A stretch of 64,000 bases of DNA from Taeniopygia guttata (lineage: Eukaryota > Chordata > Aves > Passeriformes > Estrildidae). The notes under the pieces are model-generated. The model saw nothing but the letters and a program-made list of their open reading frames with translations, did no database searches and was not told the origin of the DNA. Position 1 is the stretch's first letter. Each line of letters starts with the position of its first letter. The position numbers and the translations under genes were made by a program. This document shows, in pieces, positions 11,264 to 33,400 of the stretch. The stretch lies in NCBI RefSeq assembly GCF_048771995.1, contig NC_133030.1, positions 54,158,001 through 54,222,000 on the forward strand. Reading direction: 5' to 3'.

Positions 11264-13859
11264 GTGTTTTCTTTCCTTATGAGTAAAATCCTCATATTTT
11301 AATTAGTAGAAATCTTCACCTTGCAAACCCTCTTTCTTCAATATAGTAGCAGCACTTACATGAGAATTGTCAGGTGCTCTTCTCATTTTATCATCTGCTG
11401 CTTCTGTTTTCTGATCATTATCAATCATGCTGCATCATAAAGTAACTAATTAGGCCATCTAAATTTGAAAAATTGGAAATAGAGTAATTTAAAATAAACC
11501 ACACCATCTCATACACTCAATATAGACAATTTACATAGAGAGCTATTTTAAAAGCACAAGCAGAATTTGAAAATAGTTGTGGGTAAAAGAGGCAATCTCT
11601 AACAGACTCCAGCACGGGGAGGAGACCACAGGACAGTTCCATTGTTTTGGCTGTAATTTGGTAAGTGGGCAGTTTGTGCTACAGGTGACCCTCAGCCTCC
11701 ATTTATTGAGACTGAGGAAATAACATCTTGTCAGGAAAAGTCACCATGTTCTCTATCCCCACCTTAAGTTTCAACTTCCTATCTAAATTGCTGAATAGAA
11801 GATAGAGATTGTAAATTCAGACTACTTAAATACTACTCTCCCAGAATTCAGTGTAAATGGATTTTTTTGGTAGCAACTGATACTCTCCAACCAGTCACAA
11901 ACACACTGGCTATATTATGTTCTTATAATGTCAGAGCCAGCCCTGGGGCCAAAATATACACAAGACAGACACAAAAAAAAAATTAGCTGATTGCTGATTT
12001 ATTCTTGTATTCTAATAAATGGCCATCCTGTAATTTTTTGTTTCTTAAATGCAAGTAATTGATTCTCTGGCATTAAAAAAATGTTTCAAAGTCATATGAT
12101 CTGTAAATGAGATCTTAATATCTATGGCATACCAGCCACAGTGTTAATGAACCAAAGTACTTGGGCAGAGAAATGCAGGGAAAGCATTATTGTACAAATT
12201 TACTGAAAATATCTTCAGGTATTTAAAGAAATCAGATAGTATATGTTTATACTATTTGGTTATGTTTATATATTTTCTTCTAGAAATATATTTTACACAT
12301 ACAAGAGAAGTCCAGATGACAGTAGAGAGCTCAAAACAACGTGAGTTGTTTAGATTTTAAATTGCAGAATTCTAATACTGTACAAAGACCTAATCCTTTA
12401 CACATTTTAGAACATTCTTAGAGCACTGAAAATCTTTTCCAGGTAAGCCTGTAAAACTTGTTATTGTAAATCTTTCCCAACAGAGAGCTCTGTAGACAAA
12501 ATAAATACCCCACACATAACCAACCACTGAGGCTTTAAGAGTGAAAAGAACGAAGCAAAGGTCTGAATAATTTCAACTGACTGAATAAAAGGTGGAATCA
12601 GGAATGAAAACTGCATTATTTGAAATGTCTCTTTGATGAATAAAGTCAATGCATAAACTCTGAACAAAACAGGTCATTAAAATAAGAGGGGTTTTCAACT
12701 AGGGACAAAATGATAATGAACACATGACAAGTTATTTAATCAGCAGCTGAAAGAAAATCAGATATTGTAAGAACAGCAGCATAGAAATTTATATAGAATA
12801 AGAAGAAATAGAATTTAGACTTCAGGTGTACTAACAAACTTTAATTTTGCATTCACAAGGCAAGATTTCTGGAGATTCTTAAAAATCCACTTCAGCACCA
12901 TTCTGATCATGATGTGATCACATCCTGAGAGTGACAAGGCAACAAAAAGAACCCTCCAAAACAAAAGACTTCAACCACACACTGAACAAAAAAAGCCAAG
13001 TCAGAGCAACTTCAAGCTATGAAAATTTGTACAGCTACAAAACAAACCTTACTACCAGTTAGATTACCTGAACTTGTTGTAGTCAAAGAGGCAGACTGAA
13101 AGAAAAGGTTAAAAATTTTATGAGCATTGTAAGACTGAAAACTTCAAGGAGAAATAAAGGAAGTGTTCCAAATACATTTGCATAGAACACTGAATAAAAG
13201 AGACCTGATCACTGGGTAGAGTTCTTTCATGCATCTGCAACAACAGATGTGAACTAACTTCTCCCCTCCCTCCCCTCTGTTTCGACACACACAGACATTC
13301 AAGCTTAGACTCGTCAGTGGGAAGGGAAATAAAGGTTGGGAAGAACAAGTTGTAGCAATATGAACTCATCCAACACCCCAAAAAGTGGCCATGAATTATT
13401 CAATAGAATAAGAGCTTAATGTGCAAGAGGCTTGAGAACCCAGAAAATAAGGAACAATTTAAACAAAAATTATGGGCAAGTGACGGAACTCAGAGACAAT
13501 ACCCAACCATTGTAACTAGAGAGCGTGGAAAATTAATAATCATTTAGAATTAAAAAATCCAATGCAAAGTGACACAAAAGACAGCACTACAGTAATCAAA
13601 AGAGGGTATTATAAAAATCTAAAGCACTTTGTTACAAGGATGCCAAGATACTGAGGAAGAAAAAACTATGACGTTTAAGTGATGAAAAGCCATAATGCTT
13701 ATTGATACACGTGGGAAGCGAAAAATAACCAAAGAAATTAAGGAAGCAGCAAGAAGCTGAGCTTCAAGGCCATGGTACGTAATTATTGCACTCAGAGGCG
13801 CGCCAGATGTGCAGGGTGTGAGACGACATGATGTGAAGGATACTAAGCAATGGAAGGCA

Positions 13860-14437
13860 AGGCGTGCCGAAGCAGGAAAACTTAGCAGCTCCTGAGAAAG
13901 CACTCGCAAAGACCTGCAGGCGGGTGATGCCCCGCAGGAGCCGAGAGAAAGACCCATTCGCTCCCTGTGGCGGAGGAGTGGGACGCAGAGACCAGCGCTG
14001 GCATGCGAGACGCAGGAGCGGCCCGCGGGCTGCAGGAACGGCATTCCCCGGGCTGCAGAAGCACCTGCAGCCCCCTCAGCGCGGGTACTCCCTAACACCC
14101 CGGCCCCCAGTGACCGTCAGCTTCCCTGGAGGCTCCGGGCCCGCACCACCCCTCAGAAAGGGCTGGAAGCCTTCCCTCGCACGCTCTTACTGTGCCTCCC
14201 GCGCCGTCCCGCCGGTGCCGGGGCTGGCGGGCGAGGGCCGGGCCCGGGCCGGCACCGCTGCCCTCAGGCCGCCATGTTGCGTTCCAGTCGCCCCGGCAAC
14301 CGCGCACGCGCCGGCCCCGCTGCGCGCGGCACGGCCGGGGGCGCATGCGCAGTGCGCACGGCGTGCCCCCGCCCCGGCCCTGCCCGCCAGGTGCGCGCCC
14401 GGGTGAGGGAGAGTTGTGGGTGTCGGACTCTCGGATA

Positions 14438-14440
<3 letters not shown>
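13860..14440. promoter_or_regulatory. CpG-rich island, probable relic MOK promoter
   Basis: G+C and CpG density rise sharply here, peaking at about 14190-14420, well away from the ZNF839 island at 16.6 kb. The palindrome GCGCATGCGC at 14341-14350 fits the NRF1 site, and GCCGCCATGTTG near 14270 resembles a YY1 site. By position it is where the first exon and promoter of MOK should lie (minus strand, divergent from ZNF839). No coding exon was found in it. Confidence 0.6.

Positions 14441-14474
<34 letters not shown>
14441..14474. repeat. Poly(T) tract, 34 bases
   Basis: An uninterrupted run of 34 T directly abutting the CpG island. It may be the poly(A) tail of a minus-strand retro-insertion, or simple slippage. 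The sequence to its right (14475-14640) is not recognised as a gene copy. Confidence 0.9.
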
Positions 14475-14477
<3 letters not shown>

Positions 14478-14499
14478 GAAAGACAATGCCAAGGTGAAT

Positions 14500-14885
14500 G
14501 GGCTGTCTGGACCAGAGCCACCAGGACTGAAGTCAGGAGGAAGGAGCAGTAACTGGGGAAAGCGTAATTTTGGCAGTGCCAGGTCGCAACCCATTGGGCA
14601 CCTACCCAGAAGGGACCGCAGACTCAATCTGAAAAAAAGAACTGCGCCTGCGGACTAATTAGCATGAAAAGCGAGATGCTACTACCAAATAGTTGTTTGA
14701 ATACTAATTAATAGAAAACTTACATAATTGGTAGCCGAGGAATGCTGATGCCTTTGTTTGTTAAAAGTTATAGCAAGTGTAAAGTTTTGATGATCACTGT
14801 GCTAGACTTTTGTGGGATACCACCCAGCTCCCTGCTTTGTGCAAAATAGAATAAAACCCGAAATACCTCGCCTCGAGGTGTCAGG
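14500..14885 (+). mobile_element. LTR-like fragment (avian endogenous retrovirus type), boundaries uncertain
   Basis: The 3' part (about 14690-14885) is laid out like an LTR: AT-rich U3, a TTTTGTGGGATACCACCCAG stretch, then AGAATAAAA as a polyadenylation signal followed by CCTCGCCTCGAGGTGTC. It resembles the R/U5 region of bird ERV LTRs from memory. No internal retroviral genes, paired LTR or target duplication were found. The left end could not be fixed. Confidence 0.4.
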
Positions 14886-15746
14886 TGGCGGCCCAACTCC
14901 CCGGGGGTGGCGGGGGTGAGCCGCCCGCGGGTCAGGGGGTAAGGAGGGGAGCCCTTGGGACAGGAGATGTGCTCCATAAATCCAGCGGCGGGCCCTGGCT
15001 GCTGTCAAGCCTCCGGTGGCCGGAGCAGCGCCCCGGCGGGCTCAGATTCATCCCCGGTGATGGGCTGATCCCTGGCGGATCCTGCGCGCCACTGCGGGAC
15101 GGGGAGAGCAGCCGTACCGCCAGTCCGGCAGAGAGAAGGGCCCGGGAAGAGGCTGTGTTCTCACCGAGCTGTCTCCAAAAACCTGCATTTTGGAGAGCTG
15201 TGTCATCCCCTCCCTGTCCCCACTGTTTGCCTCTTGCTAAACAGACATCTGTACTTTAACGTAGTCTCCAAAAGTGAGCAGAAAAGTTATTTTCTATGCG
15301 GCGTATGTAGTAAAAATCAAAACACCAGGAAAAGGTGATTTTTTTGGCCGTGCAAACTAAGATCCTAGTAATGCGTTAAACAGAATAGTAGATGATTTTT
15401 AAGAATGTTCAAATATTTTAATTAAAAGTAGCTTGAATCATATCTTAGTAAACTTGAAGAAGTATTAGCCTATTGACTTAGAGGCGAAGTTATCCCCGAT
15501 TACGCGTTACAGTTGTTCCCTACCAGGTGCTGCATCACTCTATAGGCAGGGAAGAGTTTTCCGATTTGCTTTTGGTTTTGCTGAGGCGTTAAGCGTGTGT
15601 TTCCGTGTGCGCGGGCCCGGCTCCGGCGCTCCCGGGGGCGAGGAGGCTCCTCGCCCAGTCCATTGCCTTCGCCACTTCGAGCAAAAGGTAAAATAATTGC
15701 CATAGCGTTATCTTTATTTATTGTAGAAGCGGCTGCGAAATCAGCT
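14886..15746. other. Spacer between LTR-like block and tRNA
   Basis: A GC-rich patch (14885-15140) precedes ordinary AT-rich sequence. Short open frames exist on both strands, but none has a domain or a convincing splice context. Confidence 0.5.
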
Positions 15747-15820
15747 GGCCGGTTAGCTCAGTTGGTTAGAGCGTGGTGCTAATAACGCCAAGGTCGCGGG
15801 TTCGATCCCCGTACGGGCCA
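15747..15820 (+). tRNA. tRNA-Ile, anticodon AAT
   Basis: A 74-base cloverleaf. The acceptor stem GGCCGGT pairs with the 3' strand ending in ACGGGCC, with A as discriminator base. The D arm contains TAGCTCAGTTGG (A box), the anticodon loop CTAATAA has AAT at 15781-15783, and the T arm contains GGTTCGATCCC (B box). A run of eight T at 15830-15837 serves as the Pol III terminator. A34 is expected to be edited to inosine, so the tRNA would read isoleucine codons AUU, AUC and AUA. No intron and no 3' CCA are encoded, as normal for a nuclear gene. All visible features suggest it is functional. It lies about 1.1 kb upstream of the ZNF839 start codon. I recall a tRNA-Ile(AAT) near human ZNF839 as well, though I cannot verify that here. 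Confidence 0.97.
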
Positions 15821-15829
15821 GAAGGATTC

Positions 15830-15837
15830 TTTTTTTT
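15830..15837 (+). terminator. Pol III terminator of tRNA-Ile
   Basis: Eight T in a row, starting ten bases after the tRNA 3' end. Confidence 0.9.
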
Positions 15838-16140
15838 CCCCCCTCTCTTTCCTTTTTTGTCCCATCGATTCCCACCCACCTCAGTTCTGCTGAGACGGGG
15901 CGTGACCTCTGTACAAGGGCACGGCCGCGGGCTTGTCTGTCTGTGCGGGGCTCGAGCGCCCAGAGCGGCTGCAGCACGGACCGAGCTTCATCGCACTCCT
16001 GCGGCGAAAGGAACCCGGCGGAGCGCGGGGTCGGCTACAGCGTGCTCGGGTGACCCCTTCGGGCTCTTTCCTACCGTGTGGGTTGTCCTTCCCGCGTGAC
16101 ACCCACTCCCCCGCCCGGTGAGAGCGAGTGGTGGAGCATA

Positions 16141-16615
16141 CACTCACAGAATGGGTCACTTTGGAGGAGACCACAATTCGTCCAGCCTCCCTGCTAAAGC
16201 ACATTTGTCCTACAGCACACGGCACAGGATTGCGTCCAGCCCGTTCTGGGATATCTCCAGTTGAGGGAGACTCCACAATCTCTCGGAGCAACCTGTTCCA
16301 GTGCTCGGTAACCTGCACTGTTAAGCTCTTCCGCATGTTCAGGAGGAACTTTCTGTGCATCAGTTGTCTCGTATCTAAGAGGCTGACACCTCCGAAAAGA
16401 GCGTGGATCCATTCTCTTGGCACAAGCCCCTTTAGATATTTGTACACAGACACGAGGTCCCCTCTAAGTCGTTTCTTCTCGAGGCTGGAAAGGCGCGACT
16501 CCCTCATCCTTTCCTCGTAAGACAGACGCTCCAGTCCTTCAACTTCCCCCACTGCCTACCACTGCACCCGCTCTAGGAGCTCCACGTCCCTCTTGTACTG
16601 AGACTCGGTACAGAC
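16141..16615 (-). mobile_element. CR1 LINE fragment (3' part)
   Basis: On the plus strand it starts CACAGAATGGGTCACT, the reverse complement of the CR1 3' tail, and runs back into the reverse transcriptase C-terminal coding sequence. Minus-strand translation includes LERLSYEERMRESRLSSL and VTEHWNRLLREIVESPS, typical of the CR1 ORF2 end. It is 5'-truncated, as most CR1 copies are. It ends just before the ZNF839 CpG island. Confidence 0.9.
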
Positions 16616-16892
16616 TCGGTTCAAACACCGGGGAAACCCAACTCAGGGTAACTCCGCCCGCGGGTCCCGCGTCCAGCCGCACGCGGGGCCGGGAGCTCCG
16701 GGCGCACCTCCGCCGGTTTTAGCCCACGCGAGCCGCCGTCGGCGCCGGGCGGCCCCGCCCCGGGGGGCGCGGCGGGCGCTGCCGGGGGCGCCATTGGCCC
16801 CGCCGCCGGTGCCCCGCGCATCGCCCGCGCTGCCGACACCGCCGGGGGCAGCCGCCGATGCGGCGCCCGCCCGCCCGCCCGCGCCTGCCAAG

Positions 16893-27054
<10,162 letters not shown>

Positions 27055-27417
27055 ATTAGAAAACATTATAAGCTTTCTTCTGGAAAAGACTGATTATAAA
27101 ATGTATATTTTTCTAATGTGAATACTGAGATAATTGAAATTTAACTTATTTGTAAACTGTTTCTATGCCCTGTACTTTTTATAACTTATGTTTATATAAA
27201 TTTAGCAGCATTGCAACCAAAAATTCTAGAATTAACATTGTTCTATTTGCTTTATATGTTGGGGATGGGTGGAAAGTGGAAATCTTGTCAACCCTAAAAC
27301 TTGCACTGTCTCCTTTTGTTACATAATTCCTTTTCTCTCTAGCCATCTAAAAATGCAGTAAGTTGTACTGCTGTTCAGCAGTGATGTGCTGTGTACTGGC
27401 GAGCTGTATATGGGTAA

Positions 27418-27423
27418 AATAAA
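27418..27423 (+). terminator. ZNF839 polyadenylation signal
   Basis: AATAAA about 365 bases after the stop codon, following a plausible AT-rich 3' UTR. Confidence 0.7.
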
Positions 27424-28619
27424 AGCTATATTAAAAATGTGCATTTTCTGTGCCACTGAGATTACAAAACACTGTTATTGCACTTTTTAAAAGCTGTCTT
27501 GAATATTCATTAGCATCTAGAGTTGATGCACATAAATCTGCCTGGGAAAATGAGCAGGTTTAAGTATAATCCACAAACTTGTGCATTCTGGGAACAATGT
27601 GACAGCCTAGCTGATCCTTACTGAAATAAGCATTTGCTGAGTTGAGACAAAAATAGTCTCAAACAAGATCTGATTTTTACTGAACAGTTGGAAATGTATT
27701 TAAGTTGCTTGTCTCATGTTCAGCCACACCTTTAAAAATTGCTGTTACATAGACATAAATGGGAAGGTGCATAAGTAGTGATCTAATTTTCCTTAATGAG
27801 GTACCAAATTCTTTTTTTGCTTTAGTCTGTCATGGCCTATTTTTGTTAGAGTGGTATTATACTTTTTTCTTCCCTCTTTCAGATGATGCATCCTTTATGA
27901 GTTCCATACTTCAGACTTTCCAGTAACTCCATGCTACCTTGTACTGTTTAATCATAATACAAAGGGACTGTTGCTCTAGGCAGCGAGAAAACTTGGCAAA
28001 TTACTTGAATTTTTGTCATACTTTCAGTATGATCCTTGGATCAGATTATGTTTTTGTGGAGACCCCCTACTAGCATGTTGTCCAGAGCACTGTCTTTTCT
28101 TTCAATAAGTTTAGCAGGTGAAAAAAAAAAAACAGCATTAAATGTGCAGACATTACTGACAAGTGGCAACATATCCTTAAAATGTGTGTGTCACCTCATT
28201 GCTGAATAGATCCAACTACTGGGACAATCAGACAAGTCTGCCAAGGACAGGAGAATTGTTCTTAAATTGAGTATGAGCACTGATATTTTTTTTTCAAGGT
28301 ATTGTTACCACTAAGAAAAATGCTAAAATTGAATCTAAACAGAAGACAATTTACAGATTAAATAAACTGCTCTACTAAACCAAAACCTTTAAACATAGTT
28401 GGGTTAGGCTTTTTTGTTTTTTTCTTCGCTGCATAAGTAGAAGATAAATTTGATTATCCAAAATGTTGTCTTTCATGAGTAGTTGTGAAAGGTACTGTAT
28501 ATTAATGACTATTTGTTTTGGGTTTTTTTACCTCTTTTTTTAGGAGGTGGTAATTGTCAGAGGATAGACCTACCTTGTGAGTGAAGGTAGTATACAAAGC
28601 AAAGTTCGGTTGGTCTTTC
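27424..28619. other. Intergenic space between convergent ZNF839 and CINP
   Basis: No gene recognised. Parts may belong to longer 3' UTRs of either gene. Confidence 0.5.
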
Positions 28620-30240
28620 AGTCTTTTATTGCAGTGAGCAATTCTTTATGATACTCTTTTGTACTGACTGTGTAATAATTATATTTGAGGGCTACAAATA
28701 TAACAATCAACTGCTTAGAGCTAGAATGACAAAACATCTCTGCAATGATTTTGCAGTAATCTTCCAATACCCAACAACAGTCAATAAGCAAGAGGGTCCG
28801 TGAATACGAAGACCCCTTCCTGAAGAGCTTTTTTCCTCTTAAGAAATGAGAACAAACCACAATTTCCACCTGTGGAGAAAATGAAAACTTGCTTCAATTT
28901 TGCCTTCCCCATCAATTTGCACATGCTGGGAAATACAATACACCTACTCTCATCTTAAAAGAACAGTTCTATATGTGAACCAATCTTTTCTCCTTGGAAA
29001 ATAGTTTTGAAGTACTGAGATGTTTCCATAGAGACACAGGTCTGGCCCAACACAGATGAAATAAGGTGGCTGTTAAACTAAGTGGAACACTTACACTGAA
29101 AAAATAACAAAACCCAACAAATCTGTTCCTAACTTCATCCTTGAGCTACAGCAGGATTTCTTTTTATATGCTGAAATTGTGGGCTAAGAATAGAACTCTT
29201 ATCAGCTGCCAGAAACAACCTCATTGTTCAACAGAATAACTTTTCAAGAAAACTTTTTAATTCACGTCTGTCTGTCCTGCTACTGCAGGAATTTCTCTTA
29301 CTAAACTTACAAGGTTTCAGCTTGGGGCTAATTAGGTAGGTAACCCTGTTTTTCTATCAGTACAGAGGGACAGACACACCTTCAAACCAAAACCACATTG
29401 ACATCAGTACCAGTAACCCAAGGAAAAACTCACTGAGCCCTATGACAGGGAGCAAACAAGATGGGGCACAGCCTTGACTAAAGCAGGTTTTGTTTTATTC
29501 ACAGATGCTTTCATGGAACAGCTCTTACAAAAAAAAAAAAAAAAAAAAAAAAGTTAATTAAAAGGGACAAGACCTTATTATATAATGACTGTAGAATGCT
29601 GAGTTGTACTAAACCTTCCCTTGGTGCTGGTTCAGGCTTGGATCACTCTCTTGAGGGTGATGTACCCTCACACTGCTACAGTACCCAAAAACACCAGAAT
29701 CAAAACCAAACCAGAATTTACACTATTGTCTGCAACAGCATTTCAAAATCACATACCAAACTATGTGGATCCCTTTTGTGCTTTCCTCCACTTACAAATC
29801 AAGTACAAAATAATTTGCTCTGTTAATTCATAAAAAAAAAAAACCCAAACCCATAGAAGATCAAGTGCTGAATTTCTGTGGCAAAAGGGACTGTGTAAGT
29901 ATTTTAGGCTGTCCAGACTTGGGAGGAAATAACATTTTTTGCTGTAGATTCTATTTGTATTGAACCCCCTAGACTACTAAGCAGTGCTTACCTCTTTCTG
30001 ACTATAGAGGACTTAGCCTTCTACATGTAGCCTCTGTGTTGCCCTTAAAATAGATAAAAACAACGAAAACGAGATAGTTCCACACAGAAAAAGGAGTATC
30101 AACGGAGACAAAATAAGGAATATGAGAAAAGTATTTTTAATAAGTTTTACAAAAAATGAATTTACTTGGTAAGCCTTGCAATATGCCAGTTCAGTTTCAT
30201 CTAAGCATCACTAGAAGCCAGCCATGTAACCTTTGCAACT
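28620..30240 (-). other. Candidate CINP 3' UTR and downstream region
   Basis: Minus-strand AATAAA signals occur at 29494-29499 and 28625-28630; which one ends the transcript cannot be told from sequence. A run of 24 A lies at 29529-29552. Confidence 0.4.
29529..29552. repeat. Poly(A) tract
   Basis: About 24 consecutive A on the plus strand. No retroelement body is attached. Confidence 0.85.
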
Positions 30241-30443
30241 CTAGCACTGCCTGTGTCCTGTTTCCAGCAGCATGGCCTCGAGCAGCAGCATGCTGCTGTT
30301 CTCAATGTAAGGCTGGTACAGCCACGATGATAAATACACCATCATCAGATCCTGGTCAGCACAATGAGCAATGTCTTGTACAATTGTTTGCTTGAGTTGT
30401 AGTTCCTTCTTGTACATTTCAGACAGCTTCAGAGAAACCTCAT
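30241..30443 (-). CDS. CINP: CINP exon 5 (last)
   Basis: Reads EVSLKLSEMYKKELQLKQTI and ends LLLEAMLLETGHRQC, stop TAG at 30241-30243. It matches the conserved C-terminus of CINP, which in human also ends near ETGHR. Confidence 0.95.
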
Positions 30444-33400
30444 CTGAAAGGGTTTCAAAAACCAAGCACATTGACCAGAACATTTCAGCAATTCTCTTAA
30501 AGCTAAATTTTACTTATAATACATGGATCATAAAAAACCCCTACCTTACATAAGCTATTCCCCAAATTTAGCCATACTTTTTTTTTTAACAGCATTAATG
30601 ATGTTTTTACATTAGAATACAAAATGCTAAACAATGTCCTCAGCTTTGGGATGTATTTTACACGCTGCTGATTTTGATGTGAGTCCACATTTAATTACAG
30701 AATAAGCAATGGTATTGGTCTCAGGACCCACTGTAATATTATCAGTTACAGCTATTCCTCAAATAACTGAAATTTGATTTTAAAATTTGGTAATGCTATC
30801 CTGCAATACAAGCTTCACATTTTAGAGTTGCTCTTGATTTTAACTAATCTTAAGGATGCCCTCACATGCTGTGAAGCACTTCAGTAATGCATGATCACCA
30901 GTAAGTAATACCAACAGTGAAAAACAGCAGTAAAAAACACCCAACAGACCAAAACCAAAGCATTTATTGCTAAAACTGTTACTAGTTAAGTAAGTAAAAC
31001 CGGTAGGGGGTTAAAATGCATCTGTAATCTTTCACTGTTTGAATTCCTAAAAAATTACTACACAAAGTATTTTGTGCTTCTAACTTGTCCTGAACTATCA
31101 CTACCTTCAGAAGGATTTAGTCTTTCATGGAGCAGACAGCATCACTAAATGATTCAGTCACAATGGGTGTTTTGACAGCAGTTGTCTTTATCATTCTTAT
31201 TATTTTAAGCTGGCAGAAACTAATACATTAAGATTTCTGCTAAATTGTAGTAATCAAGTAAGAGGCAGAGGTATGATTTTCGCAAAGAAGGCAGTTGGTT
31301 TGCATGCAATCAGGCTTCTCTTGAATTCAGACAGTTTTAAAGCGGGTAATACCAGTTGAGAGGCAGTACCTTTTGCCATCAAGTGAACACTAAAAGAATT
31401 AATATTAACAGTAGAGTGTAACATTTCTTTATTTGTCTTGATTGACACAGAGATCAGAGGTATTTTTCTTTGTCTGCTTGAGAATTAACTGATGTATAGC
31501 TTGCTCTTTGTATTCAAGGATTTAATTTCAATGTCAAGTAGGAAGTCAAGTAGTTAAGCCTGCAGCTTAACATCAGCAAGTCGCAAATTCTTCTCTGCCT
31601 GCAGAGGATGTGGCTGTTGCAGCTTGGACACTGTAAGCTGCTGACAAATTTAGTTCTATGCTGTAATTGTTGCATGTCAGACAATGCTTGGCAGTCATCA
31701 GCAGTAACCCTAAACCAAGTGATGCATTCATGTGTTTATTGATTAGTCAATTGTAAAGGAGACAGCACTCTCTCCCTCTCAGGCAAAAGACATCCAGATA
31801 AGAGGGTTTATTTTTCAATCATAAATTAGATTACACTGATGACACAATGTAATTAGCTAAGATAATCAATATTTTACTTACAGAAGTATGGTGTGGGCCA
31901 TGTATGAAAGAAGGGAGCCTTGCAATTCCCAGCTCTGTGGTGGAATGTTTCCAAGTCACAGATTGCTTTAGTAGTTGAAGTAAGCTTTTCCATTTTCAGT
32001 TGTATTTTTGTCTGTAAACGATAAACACGGAATGTTAATGAGTATCTCAGCAACATTAGGCTACTATAATCTTAAACATTTTTTGAAAACACACTATTTA
32101 TAAAGGCTATTTAATACTGACATTTCTAGCTCACATTTTTTTAACTCCAGACAGGAATCAAAACTGAAATCTAGATAAACACTTAATATGAGATACCCAG
32201 AAATTTTGAACACTGCAGATATGACTCTGTTTTGGACATTCTTTTGTTTCCCACATGTAGAAATACACTAAAGCCTTCTCATTTTTTCACCTCCCTACCT
32301 TTTCCTATAGCAATTTAGCACTGGGGAAAAAACATCACACTGGTATAGCACAAGCCCTATCAAGATATTTTTGTACATTACCGTATCAAGACGACTTTTA
32401 TTTCAAAAGATCAGCAGCAGGTGAGAAAAGCAGCTCAAGCTACTACTGACAATATATCTAGGGTGATCTAACAGCTTGCTTTAAAAAATAGGTCATTCCA
32501 TCCACTTCCTTCATGTTCATCTGACTGTGCATTTGGGTATGAATATTTACACCAAAATGAGCTTGCAGGCAGTATCTTTACATCAAGCAGGCTAAACCAC
32601 AGATACATCTCTGAACCTGTAAGCTCATATAAACTCCTAAGGAATGAAAAATAAATTAGGTCATAGTAGCTATGTTTAGTATCCAATCTAACACTGACTG
32701 CTTAGACTCCTGTTCCTCAGGAAGAGTAGAAACTTTCATCAATGCATTTGTAGTCTGAATATAAGAGTACATCAAGGAAAAAAAAAAAAACCAACCATTT
32801 TGCCCACAGAAAAAAAAATCTGAGGGAAATCTAGCCACTTTCCTGCTTTTTCTAATTACTGGAGGTCTATAGCCTGACTGTATAAAAAATAGATCTACCA
32901 TCCTTTTAATGGGCCTCCACTTTGGCAAAAGGCTGTAAAAGTTATTTTTAATAACAACTTTAAATTACAGTATCTGGCAGAAAAAAATTGTTTGCTTCCT
33001 GTCAAACTAACAGGTGACATTAATTCCTAGCAAGGGGTCCAGAAAAAAAACATTGGGTTACATAATTATCTTACTCCACTCTCCAGAGAAGGAGATCTGC
33101 ACAGCAAATACAGGTAGGCAGGCTAAATATGTGACTGCATTATGATCAGAGACAGCTGCAAGGATATGATGGCAGGTAAAGCACTGCTTTATGCTTTGCT
33201 GTTTCTTTTGTTCTAAACAGAGGGAATATCCAGGATGAGAAACAGAAAACAGGTGCACCTTTGGAATGCATTCTTTGTATGATTTGTTTCCACATCACTT
33301 TATAAAGGGGGGAGTAGAATTATAAGCTGACAGAAGATGTAAAACCAACTTTGCAATTTACCAATCAATCAAATAAATGTAAATAAATTCCTCTGATCAC

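Larger units (their letters stand above)
9674..13860. other. Relic MOK 5' intron, simple A/T-rich repeats
   Basis: No exon could be recognised; the first coding exon of MOK (a short N-terminal peptide) was sought and not found. A-rich tracts occur at about 10040-10080 and 11221-11263, and a T/G-rich tract at about 10165-10225. The rest is AT-rich without visible structure. Confidence 0.5.

Noticed and set aside
13619-14658. Several long open frames on both strands over the CpG island
   Set aside because: GC-rich sequence has few stop codons. The translations are Ala/Arg/Pro-rich without domains, and none matches the MOK N-terminus.
15747-16615. A tRNA-Ile-headed SINE with CR1 tail (passerine SINE type)
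   Set aside because: The tRNA has its own terminator and complete acceptor stem. The CR1 lies about 320 bases away and in the opposite orientation, so they are separate elements.
16794-16892. Earlier in-frame start for ZNF839 at 16794
   Set aside because: The codon there is TTG, not ATG. The first in-frame ATG is 16893, with a good context.
28618-28869. Minus-strand 83-codon open frame after CINP
   Set aside because: Lies in the probable CINP 3' UTR or downstream sequence; composition is non-coding and no family was recognised.
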